NCBI RefSeq assembly: GCF_030409635.1
Contig: NZ_JAUFQF010000004.1
Location: 2,452,241 to 2,516,240 of the forward strand
DNA from: Vibrio agarivorans
GTDB lineage: Bacteria > Pseudomonadota > Gammaproteobacteria > Enterobacterales > Vibrionaceae
DNA length: 64,000 nt
Reading direction: 5' to 3'
Shown: positions 48,046 through 58,481 of the stretch, piece by piece
Numbering within the stretch: the stretch's first letter is position 1
Layout of the letters: each line of letters starts with the position of its first letter
The notes under the pieces: generated by a model
What the model was told of the DNA's origin: nothing
Databases searched by the model: none
The model's input: only the letters and a program-made list of their open reading frames with translations
Translations under genes and position numbers: made by a program

Positions 48046-48076
48046 AACAACGCCAAGCACTTAGCTTGGCGTTGTT
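48046..48076 (+). terminator. Terminator of the right tRNA-Val
   Basis: A perfect 13-bp stem AACAACGCCAAGC with its complement and a 5-nt loop. It differs from the terminator behind the left pair. Confidence 0.8.
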
Positions 48077-48203
48077 GTATCTGCACTATCCATTTTTTTA
48101 CGAATCACTCTTTGTAACCACCCTACTTCTCCCTTTTCTAGTTGAGAATTTTCATTCCGACTTATTCATTTCCAAAACTTAACAAAATCAGCAAAAAGTG
48201 TGC

Positions 48204-48301
48204 GGTGACCAACTGGTGTCCAAAATGGTGACCAAATGAAAATTTACTGCTTACCGATATGGTGCCAAAACACCAAAATTCCGCCTAGTTTCCGGTGTCC
48301 A
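48204..48301 (+). repeat. Cluster of TGGTGNCCAA repeats beside the right tRNA-Val
   Basis: CGGTGACCAAC, TGGTGTCCAAA and TGGTGACCAAA follow at 11-12 bp spacing (48204, 48215, 48227), then TGGTGCCAAAA at 48261, an inverted ACACCA at 48271 and CGGTGTCC at 48294. They differ from the left arm repeats and suggest binding sites for another recombinase. Confidence 0.6.
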
Positions 48302-48545
48302 TAAAAAATAGGAGTCATGATTATTTTCGGTAATCCTTGGGCTGATCTCTACCATCACTGGCCACTGCGTTATCAGATCATTTTGTTAAGTATCTTGCTT
48401 CACTGGCAGTTCGCTACAACTTAGAATCACCTGTGAAGACAAAACTAACCATTGAAATATAATTCATACTTTTGCATATCCAAACACAAACTAAAACCGC
48501 ATATGAAATATTCAATATGCGGTTCTAAATATGGAATGATTATCA

Positions 48546-48887
48546 TCAAACTAGATAACGTCGTCTTACCTTTCTCTTCTCGTAAAGTCGTTTACAGGTC
48601 GAAGATATCCTTGACTGCATTGCTTTCAATAACCAAGTCGGATTTCTTGCTTTAGAACTATCTTTACAAAAATGAAGTGCTTTGAGCACACCAAGTGTTA
48701 CTGCACGGACAAACTCATGCTCTTTCGGATATTTGTTAGGCCATAGTTCTGTTCGTTGCGCTATAAGCTCATATACCTCATCATAAAGCCAGTTGATATC
48801 ATCATGAGATAAGCTATTAAATTTCTCATTCTGCATGATGTCGCAGCATAGGCTTGTACAGTGCACAGCCAAAGATGAGTAATTCAT
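48546..48887 (-). CDS. Hypothetical basic protein, probably cut by the adjacent IS
   Basis: 113 residues ending in a basic tail (KRLYEKRKVRRRYLV). The first ATG is 2 bp from the IS end at 48890, so upstream coding sequence may have been lost. Helical, no membrane segment, family not recognised. Confidence 0.5.
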   Translation of the reverse strand: MNYSSLAVHCTSLCCDIMQNEKFNSLSHDDINWLYDEVYELIAQRTELWPNKYPKEHEFVRAVTLGVLKALHFCKDSSKARNPTWLLKAMQSRISSTCKRLYEKRKVRRRYLV

Positions 48888-48961
48888 GATGTAGTGGCAT
48901 AGTTAATTTGGCCACCTGATTAGAGGTGTTAGAATGCACCTCGTACACAACAGGTGAAACT

Positions 48962-50139
<1,178 letters not shown>

Positions 50140-50147
50140 CCACTACA

Positions 50148-50324
50148 GATCGTACCGTGAAGCTTGATTAGCTTCTTCATTAGACGAATAACGGCATCTT
50201 TTGCTGAAGAAATATTCCCATAAAATCGAACTTCTCCCTGCCGCTCTGGACTTGCAATCGCAACAGCAATTGTGTCCTTGTGCACATCAAGTCCAATATA
50301 AGCAGAATAGTTGACGGATTCCAT
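50148..50324 (-). pseudogene. IS110-family transposase N-terminal fragment
   Basis: 59 codons from an ATG preceded by GGAGGT. YSAYIGLDVHKDTIAVA matches the RuvC-like DEDD start of IS110 transposases. The frame is cut by the IS3 copy at 50147. Confidence 0.85.
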
Positions 50325-50383
50325 ATTGATTACCTCCAAAAACGCACCAGTAGGTAAGTCTAAGTATATAAGGTCATACCATC

Positions 50384-50560
50384 TGGCTCTTCGCAGACAA
50401 CTCTCGGGGTGCTGATGCCAGCGCGATGCTCTACAGCATCATCGAAACAGCGAAAGCGAATGACCTGATCTTATACAACTACATGGTCCATTGCCTGAAA
50501 GAGTTTGCCAAGCCAGAGCCCGATATCGACTCGTTACTTCCCTGGAACTTCTCATATTAA
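50384..50560 (+). pseudogene. IS66-family transposase C-terminal fragment
   Basis: In frame from 50384: WLFADNSRGADASAMLYSII, then ETAKANDLILYNYM and PEPDIDSLLPWNF, then TAA. This is the characteristic C-terminus of IS66 transposases. The rest of the gene is gone. Confidence 0.88.
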
Positions 50561-50719
50561 AGCGCGCCACGTGGGATCGTGGGGCGCTTACAACTGTTCC
50601 ACTACAGTAGACACGAGCGATGCATCATGCGATTTATGGAAACAATTTAATGACTGGCGCACAAAATCTTTGGTCATTTTAGGTGTCAACTCGTAATCAC
50701 TCTGTTGCCACTACCCTTC

Positions 50720-50874
50720 CTATAACAACCCTTGCTCAAGGGTTACTTTGGAGTTAGCAGTGGTAATAACAAAGACCTCTGAGGCATGGTTCGCCCTTGC
50801 TTATGCAGAGCATAAACTGTTTCGGTTAGTACTTGAGGGCTTGTCCCTGTGACTGCTACTAAGACATTTTTCAT
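50720..50874 (-). pseudogene. Fragment of an NE0113/CARF-family CRISPR-associated gene
   Basis: From an ATG with AAGGA upstream the frame reads MKNVLVAVTGTSPQVLTETV, then YALHKQGRT. After a frameshift near 50790 it continues SEVFVITTANS. This matches the start of NE0113-type CARF proteins (VTGLSPQVVTETLYALxxQG). It stops at 50720; no other CRISPR genes or repeat array are seen nearby. Confidence 0.6.
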
Positions 50875-50938
50875 CACGATTCCTTTATTAGGGCAAGCTA
50901 TGTTTGTGTGATTCTATGTTATGAATCTGAAAAAACGA

Positions 50939-51466
50939 CTAGAACGGAATGTCATCGTCTGACATATCATCCCATTGAGATGCGTTAGATGGCGGTGCAT
51001 AACTTGTTGCGTTTAAGTGCTCTGTCTTGGTTGAAGATGGCGCTGTACCAACCGGCGGAATCGCCGGAGATTTGCTATCATTGCCGGCACTTGAGCTATT
51101 CTCATTTGTTGCACCAGCACCACCAACCATCTGCAATGCACCATTAGGCCAGCGAACAACAACTTCGGTTGTATAACGGTCCTGCCCATTTTGGTCTTGC
51201 CATTTACGCGTTTGTAATCGCCCTTCAATGTAAAGCTGACTTCCTTTACGAACATAATTAGCAACAAAGTTTGCGGTATTTCCAAATACAGAAACGCGAT
51301 GCCACTCGCTTTTCTCTCTATTTTCACCCGTATTCTTGTCACGCCAAGACTCTGAAGTTGCAAGCGACAATGACGCTACACTCTCACCATTCGAAAAGCT
51401 CTTAATCTCTGGGTCACGACCGACGTTACCCACTAGTATAACCTTGTTAATTCCACGACTTGCCAT
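50939..51466 (-). CDS. ssb: Single-stranded DNA-binding protein (mobile-element type)
   Basis: 175 residues from the ATG at 51466 with GAGGAG upstream. The OB-fold spans 1-110 ([37 protein letters not shown]), followed by a flexible linker and the acidic tip DDDIPF that recruits repair and replication proteins. Its position 4 bp after the PcfJ-like gene shows they form one operon. It is an extra SSB typical of plasmids and integrative elements. Confidence 0.95.
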   Translation of the reverse strand: MASRGINKVILVGNVGRDPEIKSFSNGESVASLSLATSESWRDKNTGENREKSEWHRVSVFGNTANFVANYVRKGSQLYIEGRLQTRKWQDQNGQDRYTTEVVVRWPNGALQMVGGAGATNENSSSAGNDSKSPAIPPVGTAPSSTKTEHLNATSYAPPSNASQWDDMSDDDIPF

Positions 51467-51470
51467 TGGG

Positions 51471-52694
51471 TTACTCCTCGTTAAGTTTGTGATTTTTACG
51501 TTCATTCAGCAGCCATTTGAATACTGCATTGCGGGTTTCTTCAGTAGGTAACTTATTTCTGATACCTGCTATCTGGTCAATCTCATAAGGAAATAGTTTA
51601 TTTGGTTCGATTTTTATCCCAACCGTCATGCGTTCTGGATGAGAAAGCCTGAGTGCCACGTATCGCCCTTGCGCAATTCGATTGTGGTAAACAGCAATAC
51701 AGTGGCGCATTTCATCGCCTTCTTTACACAGATCATAGTAATCAACAATTTGCGTAACACTGTCTGAATCAGAAAAATGAATGGAATAAGGCTTATCCGC
51801 ATCTACTGGCCTCATTTCTTCAGCACGTATTGCGTTTCTGCGTGTTGCCCATTCATCATGTAAACGAGTTAAGTCTTCGTATGTTCTCAGATTTACAATA
51901 ACAGACATCGGGTCTTGCACACCGATTACCTGACCAAGCATAAGTGAATCTTCAATGCACAAAGTGAGCTTTAGACGCGTTGCACTACTTTCTTCACCTA
52001 TCGCTCTTCCTAAGTGTGTCCCGGTTAGAAACGGATGAGTATTATCAAGTGACAAGCTTGAAAAATTGACTTTGTTGTAGTGACTAAATCTTTTGAAATA
52101 ATTCGTTCTAGTATCCAGAACTTTCATCACATGGAAAATTTCACTTGTTCTTTCAAAGGTAAGATCCAACTTATCAATAAACCTAAGTGCAGCTTTTGTT
52201 GAAGCCAGACCTAGATGTTGCAAAATCTGTCTTTGCCCAAGCGTTGATATACTAAGTGCCTTCTCATTATCTACGGGATGATGCTCACAGATCATTGCCA
52301 GAATCAGAGGCCTAACCGCTAGTATCTCACTCGCTTCTTGGCTATTGGCAGCAAGCCAGAGCATTTGATATTGATGTTCGGGAAACAATTCGGTTTGTTC
52401 TAACAGCCCCTTAGGCACTAGAGACTCCCATCTTTGCTTTGCTTCTCCATCCTCAATGAAATTAAGTCCAACACCAATCCCCCCCTCTATCCGCTCTAAT
52501 TTTTCATTAGAATGGCTGCGGTATGCGGTTAATCCGTCACTCCAAGGCGAAATCTTAATATCATAGTGATAGCCAAGTAGCGTTGTGGGAATCGTGACTA
52601 GGGAGAACGACTCGATGTCCATGTCATTTTTTAAAACTGTAGCGTTCAATTTATCACCACTATCGTTTTGCACGATATTCAAACAATTAATCAA
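51471..52694 (-). CDS. PcfJ-like protein
   Basis: 407 residues; TTG start, or the ATG at 52622. The C-terminal 290-395 resemble the PcfJ domain: [20 protein letters not shown], then [18 protein letters not shown] and [18 protein letters not shown]. The N-terminal 280 residues are unrecognised. PcfJ proteins occur on conjugative plasmids and ICEs; their biochemical role is not known. It is translated just ahead of ssb. Confidence 0.75.
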   Translation of the reverse strand: MINCLNIVQNDSGDKLNATVLKNDMDIESFSLVTIPTTLLGYHYDIKISPWSDGLTAYRSHSNEKLERIEGGIGVGLNFIEDGEAKQRWESLVPKGLLEQTELFPEHQYQMLWLAANSQEASEILAVRPLILAMICEHHPVDNEKALSISTLGQRQILQHLGLASTKAALRFIDKLDLTFERTSEIFHVMKVLDTRTNYFKRFSHYNKVNFSSLSLDNTHPFLTGTHLGRAIGEESSATRLKLTLCIEDSLMLGQVIGVQDPMSVIVNLRTYEDLTRLHDEWATRRNAIRAEEMRPVDADKPYSIHFSDSDSVTQIVDYYDLCKEGDEMRHCIAVYHNRIAQGRYVALRLSHPERMTVGIKIEPNKLFPYEIDQIAGIRNKLPTEETRNAVFKWLLNERKNHKLNEE

Positions 52695-52843
52695 GATGTG
52701 TGACCATATGCTTCGGCCAAGGGTTGTCGTACAGGTTGTGTAGAATTGACAATAGCAAGGTACACCTACTGAATGCGCATAATAAGCTTATTAAATACCG
52801 AAAACCTTCAGTTAAGAAACATAGATCTGCGTGTTATTGTGAC

Positions 52844-54082
52844 CTAACAGTGCTCAACACGCTTGATGTAGGCTTCGTTATCAATAAAGCTACGTTGTAA
52901 CTTATCTAAGTTGGAGTATTTCTCTCGATAGTGATTTAGCACTCCCATTACACCACTGGAAGCCAAAGGCCCCAGGAGCCAGATTCCTGATGCCGACATG
53001 ACGCCGATACTGATCAGATATGTGATGTATGCGTGACAACCTCGATGTGTAAAATCAGAAACATCAAAATTACCCATTTCGTCATAGGAGGTGAAAGCAA
53101 CTATTGCTAAAGAAATGACTGGTATGTGATCAAATAAGACTCCTTCGCTTCCATGTATTGAGGTTTCCGTATACTCATGTAACTCAACATTAGAGACGCC
53201 TGAGTTAATCACCCCTTCAACTTCACCCATTTCTGCGAGCTTCAAAAATGTTTCTTCGGTGGTCACAACATCTATATTAGGGTAACGCTCCAGCGCTTGT
53301 TGAACATAATGAACAGAAGAAGTCGCTTTTGCTTGCAAAACGTCAATTTCAAAACCGTAGCCGTCAACGATTTGAATATCCCAACCTGGCTCGGTTGCAC
53401 TTTCTGACAACTGAGCAAATACCCCTTCAGGCAAAAGCTCATCATTGAGCAGGTCTACATACTGAATTTCAAACAGCTTCCCCTTTATGCCATTCACCAA
53501 TCCAACCAACTGCTCAGGTGACATGTCTACCACCCTCTCAGCCAAGCTAAACTCTGCAGCTAGATTTGGGTAAGCCATTTCATATGCTTGAATGATATCT
53601 GGGTTATATATACCGGTTGTCAAAAACTGTGTTAGCGATTCACCCATAATTAAGGTGGTGTCAAAGGCAGGTCTGGTCCTAATGAGCTTTTCTATGTAAG
53701 TACCTTGATAGAATCGAGCCCGCTCGTAGAACGCATATTGGTTGTTTGAGATAAATGCACCTTTAATCCCACCTGATAGATCAGAAGCCGTTTTGCTTAG
53801 CCCTTCTACCACGTCATCTTTGACTTGTTCGGTCGACTCGACAACTTTCCCCCATGATTCACGTGGCTCGCGTATCGTGCTTTCTGCCTTTTGGCTAACC
53901 GCGCGTGCCTTTTTCTTTCCTGCTTCAGTATATTCCTTTACCGCTTCTGTCGTGCGCTCAAGCGCTTCTTCTGGGTTGTCGTACATGCCCTTTGCTTTGC
54001 GACCTAATGACTCTACTTCATCAGCAACAGAACGAAGGTAATCCCTACCTGCTTTATGAGCTTGGTTAAATTTGTCTAACAT
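52844..54082 (-). CDS. Membrane protein with possible PD-(D/E)xK-like core
   Basis: 412 residues. N-terminal 1-110 are charged helical repeats (EEALERTTEAVKEYTEAGKK). A central region (about 205-260) reads KGKLFEIQYVDLL, then GWDIQIVDGYG and VLQAKATSS, similar to a PD-QxK nuclease core of the Mrr type. The C-terminus has hydrophobic segments (VISLAIVAFTSY and YLISIGVMSASGIWLLG) and may be membrane-embedded. It lies 81 bp downstream of a dead reverse transcriptase, perhaps its former partner. The nuclease idea is inference. Confidence 0.55.
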   Translation of the reverse strand: MLDKFNQAHKAGRDYLRSVADEVESLGRKAKGMYDNPEEALERTTEAVKEYTEAGKKKARAVSQKAESTIREPRESWGKVVESTEQVKDDVVEGLSKTASDLSGGIKGAFISNNQYAFYERARFYQGTYIEKLIRTRPAFDTTLIMGESLTQFLTTGIYNPDIIQAYEMAYPNLAAEFSLAERVVDMSPEQLVGLVNGIKGKLFEIQYVDLLNDELLPEGVFAQLSESATEPGWDIQIVDGYGFEIDVLQAKATSSVHYVQQALERYPNIDVVTTEETFLKLAEMGEVEGVINSGVSNVELHEYTETSIHGSEGVLFDHIPVISLAIVAFTSYDEMGNFDVSDFTHRGCHAYITYLISIGVMSASGIWLLGPLASSGVMGVLNHYREKYSNLDKLQRSFIDNEAYIKRVEHC

Positions 54083-54163
54083 TGCAATATACCCATGTTT
54101 ATCGCGTGACGATCTATAGTTGAAACATTGGCCGTCAAAACACAGCGATTACCCACAAATACC

Positions 54164-55767
54164 TTAGAGTTCAAAACCCTCAGGTGGAATACGGAAAACC
54201 TCTACAGGCTCGAATACCCCCATCGCTCGCAGCTCTGCTTGGTTTAATCGGATTCCTTTTGCAACATAGGCGCTGATAAACTGTTTCTTCGTACACTCTT
54301 CATTTTCATTTATCAGTTGAAACAACGTCTCTTTAGCGTAAATTCGCAACAACGTACTTTGTGCCGATTGAGCTTGTTGAACAATTGCTTTTCTAAATGT
54401 TGAATCACTTGCCAACCCCACGATATCAGAGAGATAGGGATTGAACCTATCTCTCTGCTTAAGCAAGTGATGCAATACACGAGATTTTCCAAACTCATGT
54501 ATCTCTTCAGATTGCAAAAGCTCTTTAGTGACAAACTGGCATGCGGTATCAAAAGCGTCTTCTTCGCTGTAATTGAGCGCAGCAACCATCAACCAAGCAG
54601 CGTGTTTAATCGAGGATGGAAAGCATTTAACAATCTGAATAAGTCGAAGTATGTCCGCTTCAGTCCAGTCTCTTTCGTCTTGAGAACTCAAATAAAAGCA
54701 AAATTGTTTAGCAGTCTCTGAGTCAATGACATCTTTATCACAGTCAAAAACAATCTCACGTTCATCGAATGACTGATCAAGAATAAGCTCCTGTTCAGCT
54801 AGCTCTACTGTTGATGTTTGTTGGACTATTTCAGGCTCTCCATGGTAGTCATGCCCAACTACTACCTCCTTTGTGAGCAACTTCAGAATCTCAGGCTGAC
54901 TATTCAAAAGCCGAGTTTTACTACTATTGATGGCTAACCCAAGGCTGTAGAGCTCAGACTGCAATATTTTAAATGCATTGAGAACATCAGGTTTAGATTG
55001 ACCGAAAATTTTTATGTCATGGACGTAACGACCAAAACTAATACCAGGCTATGATGCAACTTTTTGGTCTACATCCATTAAATAAAAATTTGCTAACACA
55101 CCATTGCAAGCTGGCCCGGTAGTTATCCCCTTATTGCGGGTCAGTAACACCTCTTCTTGAATCCCATTAGCTGTTGAGTAGCGGATAACTGGCTGACTAA
55201 GTACACGATTAAAATATCTAAGAAAGCTCGAATCAACTGCAGTGCCTAAGCCACTCGCAATCTTTTTCAATAGTAGCTCGCGATCAATGTTATCGAAAAA
55301 GCTCGAAAGATCAGTTACCAACATCACTGTGTTGTCTTCAGCACTCTTTTCCTGCCACTTGTTGTACCTTGGCCACCCAACGTCTGCAAACTTTGCGAAA
55401 GCCTCTTCTCTTTCGGTCTCCGATTTAAACGATTCGCAAAACAACACCCCAACAATTGCGGGTCGAGGACGTCAGCAATGACCTGGATAAAAGCGTAATG
55501 AACGACTAATTCTTCAAATGGTAAATACACTACAGGTCGGTCAACAAGCGGTGATTTGGGTACTTCGTAATAAAACCCTAGCCTTGGTTGATAGCTTGCT
55601 TGATTCTTGAGTTCTTCAATTAGGCTATCGATAATTTCATTTTTGTTCGCTTTCGCGTGAGTATTTTCTGACTGAAACATGGCGTGTTCGTCAGTAAAGC
55701 GCTCGGTAAGAGCATTTTCAAACGCTCGAGTGACATTTTCACGGCTAGCTAGCTGTTGCATTAACAT
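54164..55767 (-). pseudogene. Reverse transcriptase (defence-type), inactivated
   Basis: Joined pieces give about 535 codons. The N-terminus includes FYYEVPKSPLVDRPVVYLPF and motif A LVTDLSSFFDNID; motif B is GITTGPACNGVLAN; the C-terminal 200 residues are helical, as in Abi/DRT-type RTs. Lesions: a frameshift in a G4 tract near 55455 (restoring one G gives LLGVLFCESFK), an in-frame TAG at 55049-55051 after MDVDQKVAS, and motif C reading RYVHDI instead of YVDD (CAT at 55019). Start chosen at 55767, after AAGGAAG. It follows the McrC-like gene by 150 bp. Confidence 0.8.
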
Positions 55768-55917
55768 TTTGATGCTTCTTCCTTTATAAATCTTTGATGC
55801 ACGCCCAATGACAACAAATCGGTTGCTGCGGCATATAGAACAGTTCGAGTGGCGTATTAGTGTTTTCATCGCTATGGCACACCATCTGTCCGACCTTCTC
55901 CTTGTCAGTCAAAACCA

Positions 55918-58479
55918 TTAAACGGGCGCTTCACATTGTGGACACTTTATATTGGTAGGTTGCAAAGGCATCGTTGCGTGATACGTCCAATATTCACCAT
56001 TTTTAATTAATCGATGCCCACAACTTCCACAGTGGTTGTAAACGGTAAACAAACTACACTCGCTACATTGATACCAAACTTTATCCTTGTTTGTCTGCGT
56101 GTGCTGAACAAATCTCAATGACGTAGAACCACATCCTATACAGATATTTGGATTATCAACATCGTCATTTTCTCCTGTAGCGGTGGTTTCATACTGAAGA
56201 CACATTCCCATTAACCTTTGCATCTCATCGGCATGTTGATGCGAAATTAATGGGTTAAGGCATACGGCACCATACTGGTGTGGCAAGGTACGTTGCTCCC
56301 ATTCAAATAAACGCAGCTCGCCCAAATAAGATACCTCTCCCCAAGCTTGAGGCGAAACAGGCCCTCCTTGATCAGACAACGCTTCTTTTGTCGGATGCAA
56401 CACAAACACTTGATTTTGACCTTGTTCTGAATAGTCTTTTTTCAGTGCGAGCTCTTCTACAACGCCAGACAAACCACCACGCAGCTTCATAAAAGCACGA
56501 GAATAAAACTTTGCATCAAGTACTACTCTTTTACTCGATTCAACACCTATTTTTGACACAAACTCCATATCCAAAACAAAGTCAGGGGTTCTTCCATTGG
56601 TGAGTCTGGGTTCATAGCTGAGTGCCACTCTACGTTTGGAATGAGTGTTTGAAAAACTAATTGCCTCATTTTCTCTCTGACCACCTACAAGAACTTTAAG
56701 TAATTTACGCTTCCATCCTTCTTCGGCAACAAACCTAAAACTATGGGTTAGCGACTTAATTAGTTGCAATAAACACCAGCGTTCGTAAAGCAAAGGAATA
56801 TTAACCAGCCCGATGCTGTCAACTTCTTCAAGAGCCAACAGAATGTCTTCATCAGTCAAACCAACCTGCTCTCTAAACTTTTTGTAACTAGCGTGGACAG
56901 TTTGGTAACTAGGGTTTTGAACGAACGTCATCGAGTTAGGGAAAGTACTTTTCGGTTTAATCCCTAAAAAAATGAGTCCCTTTACCAAGTCGCGCAATTG
57001 CTTTTCTTTAGGGGCTAAATATTCTTGAACATAAGTAACATTAAGAAGGTGTTGGCTGTAGAAACGTTTACGAGTTTCTATCGAAATACGCTCTTTATTC
57101 TGCTCATCTAACTCTTGTGCGGATAGTGGTTTCTTCCATCCGCTGTTCCCTAAAGAAATAGCCATCTGTTCCATGGCTTTAAATCTATCCTGACGATATT
57201 GCAACCACCGAGGTTGATTAATGACTTTAATACTAGAAATAGCTACAGGTGTAAGTTTCACGCCAGCACCAAACTCTGTCGTAGCGAATTCCGCCAATAA
57301 CCTGTATTCGGTGTGCGGTTTAAACAGCTCTTTGTACGCCCCATTTAAGTCGACAGATGAGTACCTAAACCCTGGATACGGGCGCCAATCTTCATTGAAG
57401 TTGAACTTAACCTTACAAAAGTTACCACCCCAATTATTCTCATTTTCTATGCGTATATACAGAACTTTTCCAGGATGAGCCTTGCTTGAATTAATATGAC
57501 TTAACCGAGCCGCCAGGTCGCTATTTATATAGTCGATATCTTGTTCACTCTTGGCACGTTTGTAATCTTTTACAACAAGATCTCGATTTACAACTTTATG
57601 GTCTTTTAAGCTATCAAGGCGCTCATCAAGCTTTTTCAGGTCATTCTTATAGCGTTCCGTTTTGCTAGAGGAAACACGACATAACTGAGAGATAATGCGC
57701 TGTGTCGCCATAAGGACATACAGCACATAACTATTTTCAGAAACATTGAAATTTGGCTTAGTACTTCGACTTGTCAATAGTCGTGAGCTTCCCTTAGTAG
57801 CAATTTCCATAAAAGTACGAGGGACGGGTTTTACTGCTTGCCTTGGTTTAAGAGTTTGAATCTCTCGAAGCTCTGATTTTGGCTGCTTCAACACGTTACG
57901 TGCAGCATGTATAATAGAATCAACCAATTTTAGTGTCGTTTCATCAACGCTGCCGACGGTACCCTGCTTTGCTTCACCTTGGATATAGCTGTTCTCATCT
58001 AACACCAATTCCCACATGTCAGATTTAAAGTCGACAAGGTACTTATCCAACTCTTCTTTAGAAGAACCACTCAATGTGATGTGTAGATTAAGAGACTGTT
58101 TGCCAATTCGAAAACGAATCGAACCCGCTGTTCTATGGGTATTAGTTAACCAAGCTTTATTTTGCTGATTCCAATCACCTTGTTCAATCCACCATATCTT
58201 CCCTGTTTCAGGGTGGACAATTTTTTTTAACGGTATTACCTTTCCATCGGCGGCTACAATAACGGGTGGCGACATAAAACGTCGATCTAGGTAAGAGATA
58301 GCGATTTGAGAGCGATGCAAATCATCTACCTTTGGGTAAATAGTAGTGTAGGCATCAAAGCTATCGTTTGATATCTCATCCATTTGCAGCGAGTATTGAG
58401 ACTCAACGACATCAACTAGTGTTACCTTGTCATGCCAACGAGTCTCAATATATTTGACTTCAAACACCGCACTGCTCAT
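55918..58479 (-). CDS. McrC-like DUF2357/PD-(D/E)xK nuclease with zinc ribbon
   Basis: 853 residues. The N-terminal half resembles DUF2357 proteins; a helical part with charged coil segments (about 275-345) follows. The nuclease core has RTPDFVLD (Asp near 633) and VVLDAKF (Asp655, Lys657). The last 75 residues form zinc ribbons: CIGCG, CSECS, CGSCG and CPQC. It starts 2 bp after the McrB-like gene, so the two act together. By analogy with McrC and CoCoNuT CnuC it cleaves nucleic acid when driven by the GTPase. Confidence 0.8.
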   Translation of the reverse strand: MSSAVFEVKYIETRWHDKVTLVDVVESQYSLQMDEISNDSFDAYTTIYPKVDDLHRSQIAISYLDRRFMSPPVIVAADGKVIPLKKIVHPETGKIWWIEQGDWNQQNKAWLTNTHRTAGSIRFRIGKQSLNLHITLSGSSKEELDKYLVDFKSDMWELVLDENSYIQGEAKQGTVGSVDETTLKLVDSIIHAARNVLKQPKSELREIQTLKPRQAVKPVPRTFMEIATKGSSRLLTSRSTKPNFNVSENSYVLYVLMATQRIISQLCRVSSSKTERYKNDLKKLDERLDSLKDHKVVNRDLVVKDYKRAKSEQDIDYINSDLAARLSHINSSKAHPGKVLYIRIENENNWGGNFCKVKFNFNEDWRPYPGFRYSSVDLNGAYKELFKPHTEYRLLAEFATTEFGAGVKLTPVAISSIKVINQPRWLQYRQDRFKAMEQMAISLGNSGWKKPLSAQELDEQNKERISIETRKRFYSQHLLNVTYVQEYLAPKEKQLRDLVKGLIFLGIKPKSTFPNSMTFVQNPSYQTVHASYKKFREQVGLTDEDILLALEEVDSIGLVNIPLLYERWCLLQLIKSLTHSFRFVAEEGWKRKLLKVLVGGQRENEAISFSNTHSKRRVALSYEPRLTNGRTPDFVLDMEFVSKIGVESSKRVVLDAKFYSRAFMKLRGGLSGVVEELALKKDYSEQGQNQVFVLHPTKEALSDQGGPVSPQAWGEVSYLGELRLFEWEQRTLPHQYGAVCLNPLISHQHADEMQRLMGMCLQYETTATGENDDVDNPNICIGCGSTSLRFVQHTQTNKDKVWYQCSECSLFTVYNHCGSCGHRLIKNGEYWTYHATMPLQPTNIKCPQCEAPV

Positions 58480-58481
58480 TG

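Noticed and set aside
47838..48461. 14-base identical word ACCATTGAAATATA at 47838 and 48448
   Set aside because: Short, AT-rich and without other shared flanks; likely chance.
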